Of a DNA stretch of 9,792 nucleotides, positions 7,244 through 9,792 are shown piece after piece. Position 1 is the first letter of the stretch; every line of letters begins with the position of its first letter. Both the position numbers and the translations under genes were made by a program. The DNA is from an uncultured Prevotella sp. (lineage in GTDB: Bacteria > Bacteroidota > Bacteroidia > Bacteroidales > Bacteroidaceae). Location of the stretch: the NCBI GenBank assembly GCA_946999025.1, contig CAMQBP010000057.1:1-9792 (forward strand), given 5' to 3'. Below the pieces are notes generated by a model. That model did not search any database. It was given only the letters and a program-made list of their open reading frames with translations, and was not told the origin of the DNA.

Positions 7244-7367
7244 GGAGGAGTAAGACAAGATTGGAGTTATCGGATGCATTCCGTGCACCATGGAGCTTGA
7301 CTCAGGGTTGATATTCAACCAAAGCGCAAGGTCCAAATACTTCAATTTGTCTTACTCCTCTATTTTT
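7244..7367 (+). terminator. Long structured inverted repeat ending the gcv operon
   Basis: The left arm 7244-7267 pairs with the right arm 7339-7361. The core is 14 perfect base pairs (7245-7258 with 7347-7360), flanked by an outer G-T pair and, after one bulged G (7259), eight more pairs (7260-7267 with 7339-7346). CTATTTTT follows, so the end looks like an intrinsic terminator. The 71-base interior is itself foldable: GGAGCTTG (7292-7299) with CAAGGTCC (7327-7334, one mismatch), and inside it GGTTGA (7306-7311) with TCAACC (7315-7320). It is far longer than an ordinary terminator. A smaller stem, GAAGG/CCTTC at 7202-7220, lies directly after the lpdA stop. The pairing is seen; termination is inferred. 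Confidence 0.7.
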
Positions 7368-7379
7368 AACTATACTTTG
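7346..7379 (+). promoter_or_regulatory. Candidate promoter of htpG
   Basis: TTTG at 7346-7349 and TATACTTTG at 7371-7379 are spaced 21 bases apart, like the Bacteroidetes -33/-7 pair. The second box has one extra base compared with TAnnTTTG. The -33 element sits inside the right arm of the preceding terminator. Transcription would begin near 7386, giving a leader of about 44 bases before htpG. No heat-shock operator such as a CIRCE repeat is visible. Confidence 0.4.
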
Positions 7380-7429
7380 GCACATTATTTGCATTAATGT
7401 TGTTGGAAAAATTATTAACATATCATTAT

Positions 7430-9484
7430 ATGCAAAAAGGTAACATCGGGGTTACTACAGAAAACATTTTCCCCGTCATTAAAAAATTTCTGTATTCTGA
7501 TCACGAAATATTCTTACGCGAACTCGTCAGCAATGCTGTAGACGCCACACAAAAGCTCAAGACACTGGCCAAACAAGGCGACTTCAAGGGCGAAGAGGGC
7601 GACTTAACCATTCGTATCAAGCTCGATAAAGAGCAAGGAACGTTGACTATCAGCGACCGAGGCATTGGTATGAACGCTGAGGAGATTGACAAATACATCA
7701 ACCAGATTGCATTTTCTGGCGTGAACGACTTCATGGAGAAGTACAAAGAGAACGCCAATGCCATCATTGGACACTTCGGACTGGGCTTCTACTCTGCGTT
7801 CATGGTCAGCAAGAAAGTAGAAATCATCACGAAAAGCTATCGCGATGGCGAGCAAGCCGTCAAATGGAGCTGCGACGGAAGCCCGGAATTTACCATTGAG
7901 AACGTTGAGAAAGCCGACCGAGGCAGCGATATCGTGCTCTATATAGATGACGATTGCAAGGAATTTCTTGAGAAGTCACGCATCGAAAACTTGCTGAACA
8001 AGTACTGTAAGTTCCTTCCCGTACCCATCGCCTTTGGCAAAAAGACCAAGTGGGAAGATGGAAAACAGGTGGAAACAGAGGAAGACAATCTCATCAACGA
8101 CACCGAACCGCTTTGGACAAAGACGCCGTCTACGCTGAAAGATGAAGATTATAAGAAATTTTACCAAGAGCTCTACCCCATGCAGGACGAGCCTTTGTTC
8201 TGGATACACCTCAACGTTGACTATCCGTTCAACCTCACCGGCATTCTCTACTTCCCACGAGTAAAGTCGAACATCGAATTGCAGCCGAACAAAATACAAC
8301 TCTACAGCAATCAGGTATATGTCACCGATCAGGTAGAAGGCATCGTTCCGCAATTCCTCACGCTGCTCCATGGCGTCATCGACTCACCAGACATCCCGTT
8401 GAACGTGAGCCGAAGCTATCTGCAAAGTGATGCGAACGTGAAAAAGATATCCACCTACATCACCAAGAAAGTGGCCGACCGCTTGCAGGCTATCTTCAAG
8501 GAAAACCGCAAGGACTATGAGGAAAAATGGAATGACCTCAAAATTTTCATCAACTACGGAATGCTCACACAGGAAGATTTCTATGAGCGTGCGAAAGACT
8601 TCGCATTGTTCAAGGATGTTGATGGGAAGTTCTTCACCTATGATGAGTACAAGACCTTGATTAAGGATGAGCAAACAGATAAGGACGGACAACTGATCTA
8701 TCTTTACGCCACCGACAAGGATGAGCAGTACTCATTCATCGAGTCTGCCAAAGCTAAGGGGTATAATGTCTTGCTGTTCGACGGACAACTGGATGTGGCT
8801 ACCGTATCTATGTTCGAACAAAAGTTTGAGAAATGCCGATTCACACGTGTGGATGGCGACATCATCGACCGTCTGATTGTGAAGGAGGATGCCAAAGAAA
8901 ACAAACTGTCGAGCGAGGAAAGCGACAATCTGTCACAAGTATTCAAGTCGCAAATGCCAAAGATGGCCCAGGTTGAGTTCAACGTTGAAGTGCAGCCTTT
9001 GGGTGAAACAGCATCTCCTTTGGTTATCACACAGAGCGAGTACATGCGCCGCATGAAGGACATGAGCAAGTTCCAGGCTGGCATGGCTTTCTATGGTAGC
9101 ATGCCCGACATGTACACCTTGGTGCTGAACAGCGACCACCGACTCATCAAGGACGTTCTTGCCAAGAGCAACAAGGCAACCGAAGCAGAGCTGAAACCGA
9201 TTCTTAGTGAGATAAAAGGACAGGAAGCTCGCTTGGCTGCACTGCACCAGAGCCAAGACAAGAAGAAGCCGGAAGAGGTGACGCAAGAAGAGAAAGACGA
9301 CTTGCAGAACACTGAAAAAGCCCTCAAGGAGCAGAAAGAGAAGAAGACGGCCGTCATCGCCAAGGCCGCCAAGGACAACCAAGTGGTGCATCAGCTCATC
9401 GACCTTGCCCTGCTACAGAATGGCATGCTCAAGGGAGCATCACTCGACGCCTTCCTCAAACGCAGTGTTGATTTGATTAAATAG
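7430..9484 (+). CDS. htpG: Molecular chaperone HtpG (bacterial Hsp90)
   Basis: HtpG is a dimeric cytosolic ATP-driven chaperone of the Hsp90 family. The 684-residue protein has the GHKL ATPase motifs in order: ELVSNAVDA (31-39, with E31 and N35), DRGIGM (76-81) and GHFGLGFYSAF (114-124). The middle domain contains YPFNLTGILYFP (265-276) and IPLNVSRSYLQSD (322-334) with the conserved arginine at R328. The C-terminal dimerisation domain includes SEYMRRMKDMSKFQAGMAFY (536-555). It is about 60 residues longer than E. coli HtpG, partly because of a highly charged stretch at about 580-650. I start it at ATG 7430 (MQKGNIGVTTENIF), the N-terminus usual in Bacteroidales, not at ATG 7397, whose 11 extra residues are unlike the family and lie close to the predicted transcript start. 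It is flanked by terminators and is therefore monocistronic. Confidence 0.96.
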   Translation: MQKGNIGVTTENIFPVIKKFLYSDHEIFLRELVSNAVDATQKLKTLAKQGDFKGEEGDLTIRIKLDKEQGTLTISDRGIGMNAEEIDKYINQIAFSGVNDFMEKYKENANAIIGHFGLGFYSAFMVSKKVEIITKSYRDGEQAVKWSCDGSPEFTIENVEKADRGSDIVLYIDDDCKEFLEKSRIENLLNKYCKFLPVPIAFGKKTKWEDGKQVETEEDNLINDTEPLWTKTPSTLKDEDYKKFYQELYPMQDEPLFWIHLNVDYPFNLTGILYFPRVKSNIELQPNKIQLYSNQVYVTDQVEGIVPQFLTLLHGVIDSPDIPLNVSRSYLQSDANVKKISTYITKKVADRLQAIFKENRKDYEEKWNDLKIFINYGMLTQEDFYERAKDFALFKDVDGKFFTYDEYKTLIKDEQTDKDGQLIYLYATDKDEQYSFIESAKAKGYNVLLFDGQLDVATVSMFEQKFEKCRFTRVDGDIIDRLIVKEDAKENKLSSEESDNLSQVFKSQMPKMAQVEFNVEVQPLGETASPLVITQSEYMRRMKDMSKFQAGMAFYGSMPDMYTLVLNSDHRLIKDVLAKSNKATEAELKPILSEIKGQEARLAALHQSQDKKKPEEVTQEEKDDLQNTEKALKEQKEKKTAVIAKAAKDNQVVHQLIDLALLQNGMLKGASLDAFLKRSVDLIK

Positions 9485-9531
9485 ACGGTCATCAGTACGG
9501 AAGAAGTAAGATTTTTAAACTCAAGTCAAAT

Positions 9532-9561
9532 AAGACGCCATCCTCTATGGATGGCGTTTTT
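9532..9561 (+). terminator. Intrinsic terminator of htpG
   Basis: ACGCCATCC (9535-9543) pairs perfectly with GGATGGCGT (9549-9557) around a 5-base loop. Three further pairs (A-T, A-T, G-T) extend the base of the stem to 9532-9560. The 3' arm runs directly into TTTTT (9557-9561). It is 47 bases after the htpG stop and is a textbook intrinsic terminator. Confidence 0.9.
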
Positions 9562-9568
9562 ATTTGTA

Positions 9569-9583
9569 TCATCAAGTTGATGA
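9569..9583. other. 15-base palindrome, possible protein-binding site
   Basis: TCATCAA-G-TTGATGA is a perfect 7-bp dyad around a single central base, 8 bases after the htpG terminator. A one-base loop cannot form a hairpin of this size, so if it has a function it is more likely a DNA-binding site. It is about 85 bases upstream of the tRNA promoter's -33 box. No regulator is known for it from this window. Confidence 0.25.
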
Positions 9584-9667
9584 AAAGTGAAGCCAGACAG
9601 CATCCGTCCCAACAGTTGACATTTTGCACCTATTTTCACGAAAGTTCTAAAAAAAATCAGAAAAAGA

Positions 9668-9699
9668 TTTGGCGGTTACATAAAAACCTTTTACCTTTG
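9668..9699 (+). promoter_or_regulatory. Strong Bacteroidetes promoter of the tRNA-Arg gene
   Basis: TTTG at 9668-9671 and TACCTTTG at 9692-9699 match both elements of the Bacteroidetes vegetative promoter with a 20-base spacer. The extended context TTTGGCGG ... TACCTTTGCACTCGC is typical of strong promoters in this group. Transcription should start near 9706, about 26 bases before the mature tRNA. Confidence 0.85.
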
Positions 9700-9704
9700 C
9701 ACTC

Positions 9705-9726
9705 GCAATTACAAAAAGAGAATTGC
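9705..9726 (+). other. Small hairpin in the tRNA 5' leader
   Basis: GCAATT (9705-9710) and AATTGC (9721-9726) form a perfect 6-bp stem with a 10-base A-rich loop. The stem begins at about the predicted transcription start and ends 5 bases before the tRNA, so it would be the 5' leader that RNase P removes. The pairing is seen; any role is inferred. Confidence 0.4.
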
Positions 9727-9731
9727 TTAAC

Positions 9732-9792
9732 GGCTCCCTAGCTCAACTGAATAGAGCATCTGACTACGGATCAGAAGGTTGTGGGTTTGAAT
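9732..9792 (+). tRNA. tRNA-Arg(ACG), 3' end beyond the window
   Basis: The acceptor 5' strand GGCTCCC (9732-9738) is followed by T8 and A9. The D stem is GCTC/GAGC (9741-9744 with 9754-9757). The anticodon stem TCTGA/TCAGA (9759-9763 with 9771-9775) carries loop CTACGGA, so the anticodon is ACG (9766-9768), which reads CGN arginine codons after A-to-inosine editing. A 5-base variable loop, the T stem 5' strand GTGGG (9781-9785) and loop TTTGAAT (9786-9792) follow, and the window then ends. The 3' T strand, acceptor 3' strand and discriminator are missing. The D loop has G18-A19 and the T loop has T56 instead of G19 and C56, a compensated pair. Confidence 0.93.

Noticed and set aside
7397..7429. 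Longer N-terminus for htpG from ATG 7397
   Set aside because: MLLEKLLTYHY is not part of HtpG, whose Bacteroidales N-terminus is MQKGNIGVTTENIF. The codon also sits in the predicted leader.
9547..9741. 64-codon + frame after htpG
   Set aside because: It starts inside the htpG terminator stem and runs through the tRNA promoter into the tRNA gene; the peptide has no recognisable features.

Overview
The window is chromosomal housekeeping DNA from a member of the Bacteroidetes, most likely Prevotella or a close relative. Three things point there. The HtpG protein has the N-terminus and length typical of Bacteroidales. The genes mostly lack Shine-Dalgarno sequences and have A/T-rich leaders. The promoters match the Bacteroidetes sigma-ABfr pattern (TTTG near -33, TAnnTTTG near -7), most clearly in front of the tRNA. 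The genus assignment is recognition by eye, not a database search.

Layout, all genes on the + strand. Positions 3-113 are the last codons of a membrane protein, followed by a strong hairpin (127-159). An approximately 330-base spacer follows, with no convincing gene but possibly a gene remnant. A promoter-like element at 376-408 then leads into a six-gene cluster: lplA (440-1414), gcvT (1509-2603), gcvH (2769-3149), gcvPA (3155-4471), gcvPB (4468-5910) and lpdA (5897-7201). After it comes an unusually long inverted repeat (7244-7361) ending in a T-run, then htpG (7430-9484) with its own terminator. The window closes with a tRNA-Arg(ACG) gene that runs off the end, preceded by a near-perfect promoter.

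The cluster encodes the complete glycine cleavage system. GcvPA and GcvPB are the two halves of the PLP-dependent glycine decarboxylase. GcvH is the lipoylated shuttle. GcvT transfers the methylene group to tetrahydrofolate and releases ammonia. LpdA reoxidises dihydrolipoyl-GcvH with NAD+. LplA can attach lipoate to GcvH, so the cluster holds the pathway and its cofactor-loading enzyme together. The last four genes are tightly packed (5-base gap, 4-base overlap, 14-base overlap), while gcvT is set off by spacers of 94 and 165 bases.

No CRISPR array, insertion sequence, phage gene or defence system is visible, and I see no obviously novel protein system. The least explained parts are the noncoding ones: the long structured repeat between lpdA and htpG, the structured gcvT-gcvH spacer, and the spacer before lplA.
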